Positions 38,834 through 48,286 of a stretch of 64,000 nt of DNA are shown here, one piece after another. The stretch's first letter is position 1, and each line of letters opens with the position of its first letter. Source of the DNA: Deltaproteobacteria bacterium (GTDB taxonomy: Bacteria > Myxococcota_C > UBA6777). The notes under the pieces were generated by a model. It searched no databases and was not told where the DNA came from. It worked only from the letters and a program-made list of their open reading frames with translations. The translations under genes and the position numbers were made by a program. The stretch is from the NCBI GenBank assembly GCA_006226375.1, contig SBHC01000067.1, positions 90,450 to 154,449 on the forward strand. Reading direction: 5' to 3'.

Positions 38834-41509
38834 TTAGGGAAGATTTTTGGCGACAAACAGGTCGGCTTCTCCTTTGGAGGAGAGCGTCAGAGACCCTGCG
38901 ACAAACGTGGAACCAAAATGTCCCACAACATAGACATTGCTGCCGGACGTGGTGATGCCATACGCAAAATCATAGGCCGTAGAGACACCTTTCTTCACCG
39001 AGAGCCACTTCAAAGAGCTATCCAGCTTTGCGACCAGAATGTCTGTTCCTCCTGCACCTGTGATGGAAGTTGAGCCAAACGAAAAAGGCGCTCCAAACAC
39101 ATACCCACACAGGTAGACATTGTTTTGACTGTCCAAGGCCAAAGCCGATGGGATATCAGAAGAGCTGCTACCAGCAGTAACAGCCGCAGTCCACTTCAGA
39201 TCGCTCGTGAGCTTCGCAACAACGACATCATTGCCACCGTAACCGGACAAGGTCGTTGCACCAAAAGTCCCTTGTATCGTAGGAGCAGAGGAGCTACCGC
39301 TGTTCCAATGACCCGTTATGTAGACATTGCCTTTGCCATCGGAGCGAACACCGTAACCAAAATCGGATCCGGTTCCACCGCCGTGGGTAGCTTTGAGGAA
39401 CACTAGATCCTTGCTTAACTTTGTGACAAAGATATCGTTATCACCATAGCTAGAGAGCGTGGTTGTACCAAAGGTTCCTTTGTTCGAGAACCGCGATGTA
39501 CCGACAAGGTAGACTTCATCGGCGGAGTCAACGTCAAGAGCGTATACATAATCATTGTCTTTGCTCGCACCGGAGGCAAACTTCAAGAGCTTGAGATTGG
39601 AATCTAGCTTGGCCACAAAGAAGTCATTGCTGCCCTTTCCTTTCACGGTTAAGGTGCTCAACGTAAACAGGGTGTTCGGGTTTCCAGAACCGCCTGTGTA
39701 CCAAAACCCTGCAATGTAGACGTTGCCCACAGAATCAACATCCACCGCTCGGACCTCCTCGGAGGCAAGGCTTCCTCCCGTCAAGACAGCCTTCACATCC
39801 AGGTTTGCGTCAAGCTTGGCCACGAACAAGTCTTGCGATTTCCGTCCCGTGAGAGAGAACGAGCCAAATTGAGCCACAACAGTGTTGTTTGAACCGCTGG
39901 AGCCACCGTAGTAACCAGCGACATACACATTGCCGGAGCTATCCAAGGCAATAGCATTGGCTCGCTCCCGACCTTTTCCACCTGCAACAACTAGCTTGAC
40001 GGGAGTGCCTTTGGAGTCAAACTTGGCGACGTAAATATCGGACTCGCCGAAGCCTTTGGCGACCAACGTTCCCAGCGTAAGAGACAGCGGCGATGTAGTC
40101 GAACCGCTGGTAAAATATCCGGCAACATACACATTCCCGGAGCTATCCACAGCAACAGCATGTCCGGTGTCAGTGCCTGAAGTACCTCCGCCAGTGGTCG
40201 CCCAGCTTGAAGCCGCACAAGCTCCCTGTGAGCAAGACTGTCCGGTAGAGCAGGCCTTGCTGCAAGCACCACAATGCTTGGGGTCAGAAAGAAGATTCAC
40301 ACAGGAACCAAAGCACAAGGTTTGACCTGTTGCACAGGGTGGGGTGCAAGTTCCGTTCGCGCAGACATCCCCTGCAGAGCATTTGTTTCCACATTGACCG
40401 CAGTGATTACGGTCGGAGCCCAACTCCACACATTGGCTTGAGCAAAAGGTTTGCGAGCCAGCACAAGGTTTGTCACAAATGCCACCTTTGCAAACAGATG
40501 CAACACCACAAGCGTTGTTGCACGAGCCACAGTGTTGTCTGTCAGTGTTCAGGTCCACACAAGACCCACCACACACAGTGGCTCCTTGGGTACATTTCAA
40601 TTTGCACAGTCCTTCGCTGCATTCTTCGGTGGAAGCACAAGATTTCCCACACGCGCCACAGTGCAGTGTGTTCGTTTTAAGATCTACACATGTTTGGCTG
40701 CAGACCGTATTCCCTGCAGGACAGGAGAGTTCACAGCTTCCTTGGTTGCATACTTCCCCTGTAGCACAAGCTTTACCGCATGTACTGCAGTGCAAACGGT
40801 CGTTTTGCAAGTCGACACATTTGCCAGAACACAAGGTTTGGCCACTCGCGCAAGGGTTAGCGCATCTACCACCAGCACAGGTAATGCCTGAACCACAAGC
40901 GTTGTTGCAAGAACCACAATGTTGCCTGTCCGACTTCAGGTCCACACAAGACCCACCGCAATCCACTTTGGGATCTTTGCAGGCGAGCGTGCAAGTTCCC
41001 TCTTTGCACTCTTCCTCTGTCCCACATGGTTTGTCACAAGATCCGCAATGTTTGGAGTCCGACTTCAGGTTAATGCAAGCACCTGAACAAGCTGTTTCGC
41101 CGACAGAGCATTGCAGCTCACAGCGACTTTCCTTGCAGGCTTCTCCAGCGGCACAGGCATTCCCACAACGACCACAATGTTCGTTGCTTTGGGTGGTGTC
41201 AACACAAGAACCACCGCACTTGGTTTGACCCTGAGCACACTGGGGTTCACAAACACCGCTGACACAGAGAGCGCCATCGACGCAAGCCGCGCCACAGCCT
41301 CCACAATGTTGATGGTTCGAAGACGTATCGACACAATCAGTCCCACACACCGTTTCTCCGCTGCTGCAGAGAGTTGTGCAAGTTCCCTGAACACATTGCT
41401 GGGGAGCCGTGCAGTTCACATTCGCGCAAGGATCGACAGGAGGAGAAGCACACCCCCACACAAGCAACCCCACACTCAAAGCCATCCATTGCAGCCATCG
41501 CATCGCCAT
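38834..41509 (-). CDS. Cys-repeat lipoprotein with SBBP-type beta-propeller
   Basis: 891 residues from the ATG at 41509. Signal peptide with lipobox (VWGC). Residues 25-460 hold about ten tandem repeats of about 43 residues of the type C..G.T.C.G.CVDL.SD..HCG.C...C....C..G.C. Residues 470-885 hold about eight repeats with VDSSGNVYVAGY and FVAKLDS, which match SBBP-type beta-propeller blades (LDSSGNVYV...). The protein is expected on the cell surface, with many disulfides and possible ligand or matrix contacts. The same repeat unit is common in Myxococcota genomes but has no assigned function. It is convergent with the kinase gene at 38796. Confidence 0.85.
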   Translation of the reverse strand: MAMRWLQWMALSVGLLVWGCASPPVDPCANVNCTAPQQCVQGTCTTLCSSGETVCGTDCVDTSSNHQHCGGCGAACVDGALCVSGVCEPQCAQGQTKCGGSCVDTTQSNEHCGRCGNACAAGEACKESRCELQCSVGETACSGACINLKSDSKHCGSCDKPCGTEEECKEGTCTLACKDPKVDCGGSCVDLKSDRQHCGSCNNACGSGITCAGGRCANPCASGQTLCSGKCVDLQNDRLHCSTCGKACATGEVCNQGSCELSCPAGNTVCSQTCVDLKTNTLHCGACGKSCASTEECSEGLCKLKCTQGATVCGGSCVDLNTDRQHCGSCNNACGVASVCKGGICDKPCAGSQTFCSSQCVELGSDRNHCGQCGNKCSAGDVCANGTCTPPCATGQTLCFGSCVNLLSDPKHCGACSKACSTGQSCSQGACAASSWATTGGGTSGTDTGHAVAVDSSGNVYVAGYFTSGSTTSPLSLTLGTLVAKGFGESDIYVAKFDSKGTPVKLVVAGGKGRERANAIALDSSGNVYVAGYYGGSSGSNNTVVAQFGSFSLTGRKSQDLFVAKLDANLDVKAVLTGGSLASEEVRAVDVDSVGNVYIAGFWYTGGSGNPNTLFTLSTLTVKGKGSNDFFVAKLDSNLKLLKFASGASKDNDYVYALDVDSADEVYLVGTSRFSNKGTFGTTTLSSYGDNDIFVTKLSKDLVFLKATHGGGTGSDFGYGVRSDGKGNVYITGHWNSGSSSAPTIQGTFGATTLSGYGGNDVVVAKLTSDLKWTAAVTAGSSSSDIPSALALDSQNNVYLCGYVFGAPFSFGSTSITGAGGTDILVAKLDSSLKWLSVKKGVSTAYDFAYGITTSGSNVYVVGHFGSTFVAGSLTLSSKGEADLFVAKNLP

Positions 41510-41763
41510 TACCCTACCATCCAATGGAGACATTGCTGAAGAACAGGCGGCACGTCGCATTTGTAACAAAAAAGCCTGCCCTTCCAACGTCATTGAAGTA
41601 TTTCAATCTGTAAAAGACAAGCGTTATCATACCTTGCTCGTTTCCGAGCGGCAAGAGCCTTTGCCAGCTGCCCAGAAAAGGAAGATGTGTCGTTTCGAGA
41701 GAACAGACATGGTACAGTCACAGGAGATTCTGAGATTGGGATGAGCTACAGGGGGAGACCTGA

Positions 41764-42933
41764 ATGTCAAAGTCATCGTACTTGAAAGAGATTGGGTTGC
41801 TGTTCTTAAAGTTGGGGATCATTGCCTTTGGAGGACCTGCCGCACACATCGCGATGATGCAGGATGAGGTAGTCCGTCGGCGCAAGTGGATGACAGACGA
41901 GCACTTCCTCGACATGGTAGGTGCAACATCGCTGATCCCCGGCCCAAACTCTACCGAAATGGCGATACACTGCGGCTACCATCGCGGAGGACTTCGTGGT
42001 TTGGTTGTCGCAGGACTTTGTTTTCTGCTTCCGGCCACCCTCCTCACTGGAGGACTGGCCTGGTTGTATGTTCGCTACCAACATGTGCCACAGCTCAATG
42101 CGTTCTTCTTTGGCATCAAGCCAGCGGTCCTCACCGTTATCCTTGCAGCCCTGTACAAACTTGGAAAGAAGGCTCTCAAAGGGTGGCAACTTGGAGTCAT
42201 TGGCGCGCTGGCTGTTGCAGCCGTCTTGTTGGGGCTGAGCGAGATACTCACCATCCTTGCGGGAGGAGCGATCGGGCTCGTCTGGCTAGGACTCCCCAAG
42301 CGAAGCAGTTCAAACCACAACGTGCAGTCTTCCTGGCTAGCGACGTTGTTGGCAGGCAGCAGCGGAGTGGGTCCTTTGTGGCTGGCCTCCGCGACGGCTT
42401 CGAAAGCGACCTTGTCTCATCTGTTTCTGGTGTTCCTCAAGGTAGGCTCCGTGCTGTTTGGCAGCGGATATGTGTTGGTCGCCTACCTCGACGGCGAGCT
42501 GGTCCAAACTCTTGGATGGCTGACCAAACCCCAACTGTTGGATGCTATCGCCATTGGTCAATTCACACCTGGACCTGTACTCTCGACAGCCACTTTTGTG
42601 GGATTCCAGATTCACGGGGTTTGGGGCGCAATGCTCGCAACCCTTGGCATCTTCCTCCCCTCCTTCTTCTTTGTCGCCATGCTCAATCCCTTGATTCCAA
42701 AGCTACGACAATCCACCCTCGCTTCCGCATTCCTGGATGCAGTGAATGTCAGCGCTGTCGGCTTGATGGTCGCGGTGGTCTACAAGTTCGGCACCCACTT
42801 GTTCTTGGATTGGAAGTCGATCGTCATTTTTGCAGTCAGTACGCTGGTATTGTTTGGTAGCCGTCAAAAGGTAAGCTCGGTTTGGATTGTCTTGGGTGGC
42901 GCTCTCTGTGGGTTTGGTTTGTCACTCCTGTAA
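41764..42933 (+). CDS. chrA: chromate transporter (CHR family)
   Basis: 389 residues with GGGGGAGACCTG upstream of the ATG. Two homologous halves, each starting with the family motif: FLKLGIIAFGGPAAHIAMM with later LIPGPNSTEMAIHCGY, and FLKVGSVLFGSGYVLVAYL with FTPGPVLSTATFVGF. About ten hydrophobic segments place it in the inner membrane. CHR transporters export chromate by proton antiport and confer chromate resistance; sulfate-related roles are also proposed for some. It is followed 53 bp later by an exported protein gene, with no chrB nearby. The symbol is by family and not by proven activity. Confidence 0.9.
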   Translation: MSKSSYLKEIGLLFLKLGIIAFGGPAAHIAMMQDEVVRRRKWMTDEHFLDMVGATSLIPGPNSTEMAIHCGYHRGGLRGLVVAGLCFLLPATLLTGGLAWLYVRYQHVPQLNAFFFGIKPAVLTVILAALYKLGKKALKGWQLGVIGALAVAAVLLGLSEILTILAGGAIGLVWLGLPKRSSSNHNVQSSWLATLLAGSSGVGPLWLASATASKATLSHLFLVFLKVGSVLFGSGYVLVAYLDGELVQTLGWLTKPQLLDAIAIGQFTPGPVLSTATFVGFQIHGVWGAMLATLGIFLPSFFFVAMLNPLIPKLRQSTLASAFLDAVNVSAVGLMVAVVYKFGTHLFLDWKSIVIFAVSTLVLFGSRQKVSSVWIVLGGALCGFGLSLL

Positions 42934-42986
42934 CCATCCTCCTTCTCGCCTGGTTTGCCATAAGAAGGAACTTACAAGCTGTTCTC

Positions 42987-44333
42987 ATGTCAGAACAATC
43001 CACAAGTTCCTTGTTCATCGTGAAGCACAAAGCCAGGGGAAGTTCCTTGTTTTTCAACAACAACCAAAACGAACATCGAAATATCGGACTTTTCCGCTGG
43101 ATCACATGTGCGTCCCTCGCCATAGGAGCGTTCACGTTCCAAACGTACTATGGCTTTGCGCAGCCACCCACGTTGCCGTCAGGTAAGACTTCTCCTTCTA
43201 GCTTGTGCCCCTCCCATCAACTCTTTGTCCGGCCTCCCCTGGAAGAGGCGGCTCCAACAGGAAACCCTATACAGATTCGGCGCATCAAAGGAAAGTTGGT
43301 ATGGCAACGCGGTAGTCTGTTGCACCCATCCCAACACGCAGCACGCCTCCACATGCACCTCAACACCCTCAAGCGAGTTCAAGCAAGCGGGAAAAAGACC
43401 GCATCAAGTCTCACTCCCGTTCTGTTTGAGGTAAGCTGTTATTACTTTCGCAAGGCCCATTACCACAAAGCTATCCAGTTTGCCTCCAGAATCCTTGCCA
43501 AGCATCCACAGCACTTGTTCCACCAGAAAAGTATGAACCTTATCTTTCATGTGTACGATCGCTTACGACAATGGAGAACGTTGGAGCAACGCACCAAGGC
43601 ACACCTCAAGCACAAATCTTGGGTCCACAAGCCTGGAGTGAAGAAAGAACTGTACCTTGCGATGGCACGCAGTGGCTTTCTTCGCATCATGTTCCCACAA
43701 AACACCCAACTTCCACCCCTCCAAAAAGCGACACAACTCGAAGCTTACGAAGCGAAGTACGGGAAGAAGGGGCCCTGGGTCAAGCAAGGATTCCAACCCA
43801 GCCCAGCCTCCGCCACCGCGTTAGCCTTGGCAGGTATCTATTACGTTGAAGGCAAGAGAATCGACCGTGCCATTCGCGTTCAAAAGAGACTGTTGCAACG
43901 CTATCCCAACCCTGCAGGGTATCACATCGCGTCCTTGTACGATCAGTTTGCCAACAAGCTTAAGAAAGCCTTAACTCTGCGCCCCAGATTGCCGACTTTG
44001 TTTTACCAAGCCATCGAAAAAAGAGCGCAACCCAACATCTACGAACGCAATGCTCCCCAACCTATCAAGAACGAGCAGATTCTGTCGGTTCTCCGAGAAA
44101 AATCGACTTCCTTGTACAGCGAAGTGGTTCAAGTTGCGACAAAGCTAGGTACCTACAATCGATGGGTTGGGCTAGCTATCCGCAGACACAGAAAGCTGCA
44201 TCCCAAAGTGGTTCGCTTTCCACACACATTGCTGCTTCCGATTCCAAAGGAGAACATCCTCTGGAATACCTTTGACCCTTGGGAGGTCACACGTTATGTG
44301 CAGAGCTACAGCACAAGCATTATCTACTACTGA
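42987..44333 (+). CDS. exported TPR-like protein
   Basis: 448 residues from the ATG at 42987; no good ribosome-binding site is close, so the start is uncertain. A hydrophobic segment at about residues 34-52 (WITCASLAIGAFTFQTYYG) could be a signal anchor. Downstream are helix pairs of TPR type (SCYYFRKAHYHKAIQFASRIL, ALAGIYYVEGKRIDRAIRVQKRLLQRYP). The C-terminus is basic and beta-rich. It overlaps the convergent ceramidase-like gene by 7 bp. Function unknown; such proteins often take part in cell-envelope assemblies. Confidence 0.65.
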   Translation: MSEQSTSSLFIVKHKARGSSLFFNNNQNEHRNIGLFRWITCASLAIGAFTFQTYYGFAQPPTLPSGKTSPSSLCPSHQLFVRPPLEEAAPTGNPIQIRRIKGKLVWQRGSLLHPSQHAARLHMHLNTLKRVQASGKKTASSLTPVLFEVSCYYFRKAHYHKAIQFASRILAKHPQHLFHQKSMNLIFHVYDRLRQWRTLEQRTKAHLKHKSWVHKPGVKKELYLAMARSGFLRIMFPQNTQLPPLQKATQLEAYEAKYGKKGPWVKQGFQPSPASATALALAGIYYVEGKRIDRAIRVQKRLLQRYPNPAGYHIASLYDQFANKLKKALTLRPRLPTLFYQAIEKRAQPNIYERNAPQPIKNEQILSVLREKSTSLYSEVVQVATKLGTYNRWVGLAIRRHRKLHPKVVRFPHTLLLPIPKENILWNTFDPWEVTRYVQSYSTSIIYY

Positions 44334-46177
44334 GGTGTATATGCCCCAACACTTACAGTTCCGTCGGCATGAATGGTAACCAGGTCCCCCAGATTCACAA
44401 GATGGACGCTGCCATCATCAAGCTTAATCTTGATGGTATCGAGGACTGGGCCACCTCCAAACTCTCCAGCCTTGTAAGCCACTTCATGTTCGCCTGCAAC
44501 TTCTTTGTTCCCGTTCATAAACGGGATCCACATAACAGTGTCATGTTCATAAAATCCCTGAAACCGAACGGTGCGGCTAGACAAGTTTCGAAAGGTCCAA
44601 CGTTGGACAAAAGGAGAAGCATACAACAAAGGCTCGGGCCCAGGTTCGACTTGGTTGTTCCCTACGATAGCTTGGGATAGCTTCTTGTACGTTTGCTGGT
44701 AAGCTAGCAAGCTATACGGACCATAGAGAGTGGAAGCCCCTTCGTAGTGTTGTTTGTCGTATTCTTCGTGTGTGGTGACATACTGACAGTAATCGTTCGC
44801 ATAAGCCGAGAGGACAACGCGAGTGACGTCGGTACCCTGGAAAGCCTGCAGAATGGTCTCTCGCAGACGACGGCCAGCCATCGTCGTAATTTCGCCAGGA
44901 ACGGCAGCGATAGCAAGTTGGCCGATCTTGATTACCTGAAAGGACAGCACTGTGGGAACAAGGCCTTCCTCGTGTCCCAAAGAAAACAAGATGGGTTTCT
45001 CTCCATGACCTGCCACAGCGTCTGCATCCATCACATCAGGACCACGCAAGCCATACTTAAAAAACGCTCCAACAATCGCTAGCCCTTTGATGATCGCCTC
45101 AGCGACATCAACCTTGCTCTTGGGAATGCCTTCGCTCAAAAACGACTGGGGAACAGGCACACCATCTTCGACGCTTCCTGCAGCGAACGCAAGGCCTGTT
45201 GCAGGAGGCCAAGTGCGCGCACCTTCGATCCCTTCAATCTCCTGGTTGGACATGTCAACGCGTGTATGACGGACCGCAAGCCCTGGCTTTAACTCTTCAG
45301 AGGCTGCTGCAAAGATACGTTGGGCGGCTTCCATCTGAATGCGCCCATGTTCCCGCATGTGCTCTCGATCATGAACCCCATCCGGCACAGTGATGTTTCC
45401 CGTCACATCTCCTGCGTTGCTGTTCGCAAAGGCAGCTACAAAGGGGCGGTTTGCGTCCACAGTCATTAAGAGTTCGTACTCTTGAGACGCCCACCCTTTG
45501 TTGTCACCGCATACCAACGTGTTCTTTTGCCCTCGATCGGTCGGATGAATCGGAAACCAATTCAGCAAACCCAGCGGCTCCTCGCTCCCGTCCGCATCGA
45601 CCTTGCAAAACTTGAGCAAGAGCATCTCTTTGTCAACGGAGTCAGCGTAGCGGTCACGCTCACTCTGTGGATTGTTCTCATACGCATGAAGAGAGCGGTT
45701 GAGCCCACAGTTATCGACGGCTCCCGTGTGAACGTAAACTTTACCTGGGGCCAAGGACTGATGAGCTTGGACAGCAGCAGAGACAATACCGGACACCACA
45801 CACTCAAAGGTATGAGGATCAAAGCCACCAGGGACCAAGTCGTAGTAACGATATCCAATGTAACGCCCAGGGCCACTGTGTGTATGAGTTCCACAGATCA
45901 TAAGGTTCTCAGCGGTGTAAACACTCTCTCCCAGCTCTTCCAAGAGACGGTTAATCACCTCTCGCTTCAGCGTCGCGCTGCAGGACCAGATCTCTGCACA
46001 GACCAACAAGACCCGCTGACCCGATGTAGCGTCTTCGATAGCAAAAGCACGAGCCATCAACAACGACTCGACGTCGGTCGTAAACTGGTTGGGAACAGCA
46101 AAACCTAGCATCGGCAAACCGGCCGCAGCATCGGTCACATTGTGGATTCCAACACCAATACGATAAGGTTGTGCCAT
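44327..46177 (-). CDS. neutral ceramidase-like hydrolase without signal peptide
   Basis: 616 residues. The order of motifs fits the neutral/alkaline non-lysosomal ceramidase family: IGVGIHNVTDAAAGLPMLGF at the start, MICGTHTHSGPGRYIGY (zinc-binding His residues), NRSLHAYENNP, NWFPIHPTDRG, and FANSNAGDVTGN, where the catalytic-Ser segment lies. The C-terminal Ig-like domain follows (VQRWTFRNLSSRT). The family normally hydrolyses the N-acyl bond of ceramide and is secreted; this protein has no signal peptide, so it may act in the cytoplasm on endogenous sphingolipids or related amides. Upstream, it is the second gene after the membrane protein at 46241-47980. Confidence 0.8.
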   Translation of the reverse strand: MAQPYRIGVGIHNVTDAAAGLPMLGFAVPNQFTTDVESLLMARAFAIEDATSGQRVLLVCAEIWSCSATLKREVINRLLEELGESVYTAENLMICGTHTHSGPGRYIGYRYYDLVPGGFDPHTFECVVSGIVSAAVQAHQSLAPGKVYVHTGAVDNCGLNRSLHAYENNPQSERDRYADSVDKEMLLLKFCKVDADGSEEPLGLLNWFPIHPTDRGQKNTLVCGDNKGWASQEYELLMTVDANRPFVAAFANSNAGDVTGNITVPDGVHDREHMREHGRIQMEAAQRIFAAASEELKPGLAVRHTRVDMSNQEIEGIEGARTWPPATGLAFAAGSVEDGVPVPQSFLSEGIPKSKVDVAEAIIKGLAIVGAFFKYGLRGPDVMDADAVAGHGEKPILFSLGHEEGLVPTVLSFQVIKIGQLAIAAVPGEITTMAGRRLRETILQAFQGTDVTRVVLSAYANDYCQYVTTHEEYDKQHYEGASTLYGPYSLLAYQQTYKKLSQAIVGNNQVEPGPEPLLYASPFVQRWTFRNLSSRTVRFQGFYEHDTVMWIPFMNGNKEVAGEHEVAYKAGEFGGGPVLDTIKIKLDDGSVHLVNLGDLVTIHADGTVSVGAYTPQ

Positions 46178-46240
46178 AGACGTTCTCCGTTATTTGTATG
46201 ATGTACAAACTTTATTGTTTCTAACAGTGAACGAATAGTC

Positions 46241-47980
46241 TCACAGAGCCGACTTGACTTCAACGGTCTGGCCCACCGCAGGAAGGGAAAACTCTTTGGT
46301 CTTCATCGAAAACGGCAACCGAGACCCTTTGACTTTCTCAACGAAGAGCCAGCGGTACGACCGATGCTCCAAAGGATAACGGAACCGGAAGGAGGTCCGA
46401 GCAGGACGTCCGTCTTGCGTAACTTCCAACACCGTAATCGTAACATCTGGTAGCTTGACCTTGTCCCTAACTGCAAACGTTCGGGTAACACGTCGATGAA
46501 TCCGATCCAGCTCCAGGAGCATATAGCCCCCCACAGGACGTACCTCCAGAGTGTACCTATCGCGCCTTGTCACGGATGCCGCCGACAGCATGGATGTCAG
46601 GACAACACTTCGCCGAGGAACCGCCGGGTTTCCAGACGCTTTGCGCATCAACGTCGTGTAATGGGTGCGATGAAAGGTGCCATTGACGTACACAAACGTT
46701 TGTGAAGGAACCGCGTTGTCCTGAGGCGCCTGTGTCACTCCGCTTGTATTGGCTGCCAAAAGCAAAGCGAGAGTAGAAGCACGAAACAAACTGAGAACAC
46801 CGGCAACAGGAACAAAGACCCACAGCAAAACAACATGAAACCGAGAGTGTAACTGTTGTTCTTGTGACTGAACCAACAACATCGACAACAACGCAGCCAT
46901 CCCAAGCCCAGCAAACAAAACCAAGCGATCCATAGGAACAGTTAGAGAAAAAGGGACCAAGGCAAGCAGCATCCCAACCACCCAAAATCGCGCCAGGCGT
47001 TGCGTTTTGAGCAACCGCCGAAACAACAGCACCACACCCAGCAGAAGTAGCACTGCCAATCCCCAAACGATCTGTCGCCCTTGTGTGGGTAGAATGGCCC
47101 AAAAATCGAGAGGAACGGGGATCCATCGACCCAACGACAAGATGGGGAAGTTGGTGAGAATACCTTGCAGAAAACCAACAAAGTCTGAGGCAGGGTCACG
47201 GTAAATGCTGGTACCAGCCGCCCCAAACCCTGCCATAACATACAGAACCCGCCACAAGAGAACCACCGCAACGTAAGGAACAAGAGCAACCCAACGCTTG
47301 AACCATGGGCTTGTGTTCATACAAAGCTGCCATGCAGCAACGTAAGCCAACCCCCCTAGAATAGCTTCACTTGCGAGAAAGCCAACGACCAGCCAGAGCA
47401 AAGAAAGCGCAAAATCCCGATTGCGCCCATGTTGATGCCATCGAAGGTGAGCCTGGAACATGAAGCAAGCCAACACAAACGCGATCAGCGTATTGCGGCT
47501 CGCCAACCAGCCAACCGTTAGAACATGGGGAGGTGCGACAGCAAAGATGATACCGGCCAGAACAATCGTTTTTCCGGCTTTTGGGGACACCGCTCGAAAC
47601 ACAGACACAGCCATTCCAACGGCCAAGCCATACCAAAGAATGCTGTGGAAATGTTGAAGCATCGGGCTATGGGGCCATAGCGCATAGTCCACAACATGGG
47701 TCACAGCAGACAGAGGACGAAAGAAGGTCATCTTCACGGCAGGATCGGCCCACCAAGGATGATGCCCAGCAGCCAAAAGCTTCGCGTTAATATCGGGGCG
47801 GGCAAACGTATACAGATCCCACCACGCGGCAGGGCTCCAAGGAGTCTCCAAACCCAGCAACTTCACGCGAGCCAGAACATCGTCCATAAAAAGCCCAGTG
47901 TACAACGTGGGCAGAACAACGAGCATTCCAAAACACACAGCCCACCAGGGCGAATGCGGCAAACGCTTCAACAAACCCAT
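46241..47980 (-). CDS. polytopic membrane protein, GT-C glycosyltransferase-like
   Basis: 579 residues. At least ten hydrophobic segments lie in the first 400 residues, starting with WWAVCFGMLVVLPTLYTGLF, directly followed by MDD, an acidic pair in the first loop as in GT-C fold glycosyltransferases. The last 170 residues are a soluble beta-rich domain (VVLTSMLSAASVTRRDRYTLEV ... HRSYRWLFVEKVKGSR). No precise family can be named. It lies 60 bp upstream of the ceramidase-like gene on the same strand. A role in transferring sugars from polyprenyl phosphate is an inference. Confidence 0.65.
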   Translation of the reverse strand: MGLLKRLPHSPWWAVCFGMLVVLPTLYTGLFMDDVLARVKLLGLETPWSPAAWWDLYTFARPDINAKLLAAGHHPWWADPAVKMTFFRPLSAVTHVVDYALWPHSPMLQHFHSILWYGLAVGMAVSVFRAVSPKAGKTIVLAGIIFAVAPPHVLTVGWLASRNTLIAFVLACFMFQAHLRWHQHGRNRDFALSLLWLVVGFLASEAILGGLAYVAAWQLCMNTSPWFKRWVALVPYVAVVLLWRVLYVMAGFGAAGTSIYRDPASDFVGFLQGILTNFPILSLGRWIPVPLDFWAILPTQGRQIVWGLAVLLLLGVVLLFRRLLKTQRLARFWVVGMLLALVPFSLTVPMDRLVLFAGLGMAALLSMLLVQSQEQQLHSRFHVVLLWVFVPVAGVLSLFRASTLALLLAANTSGVTQAPQDNAVPSQTFVYVNGTFHRTHYTTLMRKASGNPAVPRRSVVLTSMLSAASVTRRDRYTLEVRPVGGYMLLELDRIHRRVTRTFAVRDKVKLPDVTITVLEVTQDGRPARTSFRFRYPLEHRSYRWLFVEKVKGSRLPFSMKTKEFSLPAVGQTVEVKSAL

Positions 47981-48286
47981 CCCTTCGATCCTTTTTCATT
48001 CCAGCTCTGCAGACACGAACGACATGCCAGAGAGCGACTGCTGCCATACGAAATCCAAGTATGACACAAGGAAGAGGAGAACCAAAACGGTTATGTGTAA
48101 AGAAGCAAACCACAGCAGAACAGTCTGAAAGGAGAAAAAAGTAGGAGAAAGCACCTCGTCAAAGACGTTACAATCGAAACACATAGCAAAAGATTTTGAA
48201 AAAAATGGCCGTATCCTACAACTGTACCTATGCACATAGGGAAAGAGACCATCCATAGGCACTTCCACAGCAATGGGAAGAGAACG
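47981..48286. other. divergent intergenic region
   Basis: These 306 bp between the minus-strand membrane protein and the plus-strand kinase hold no supported gene. An A/T-rich stretch (TTTTGAAAAAAATGG near 48193-48208) just before the kinase leader may be part of a promoter. I see no clear inverted repeats. Confidence 0.4.

Noticed and set aside
40330..41228. Long plus-strand frames opposite the Cys-repeat lipoprotein
   Set aside because: They arise from the regular codon pattern of the repeats on the coding strand; their composition is unlike a real protein.
42882..42986. A longer N-terminus for the exported TPR-like protein overlapping chrA
   Set aside because: The extension overlaps the chrA 3' end out of frame and would add a second hydrophobic segment without a ribosome-binding site.
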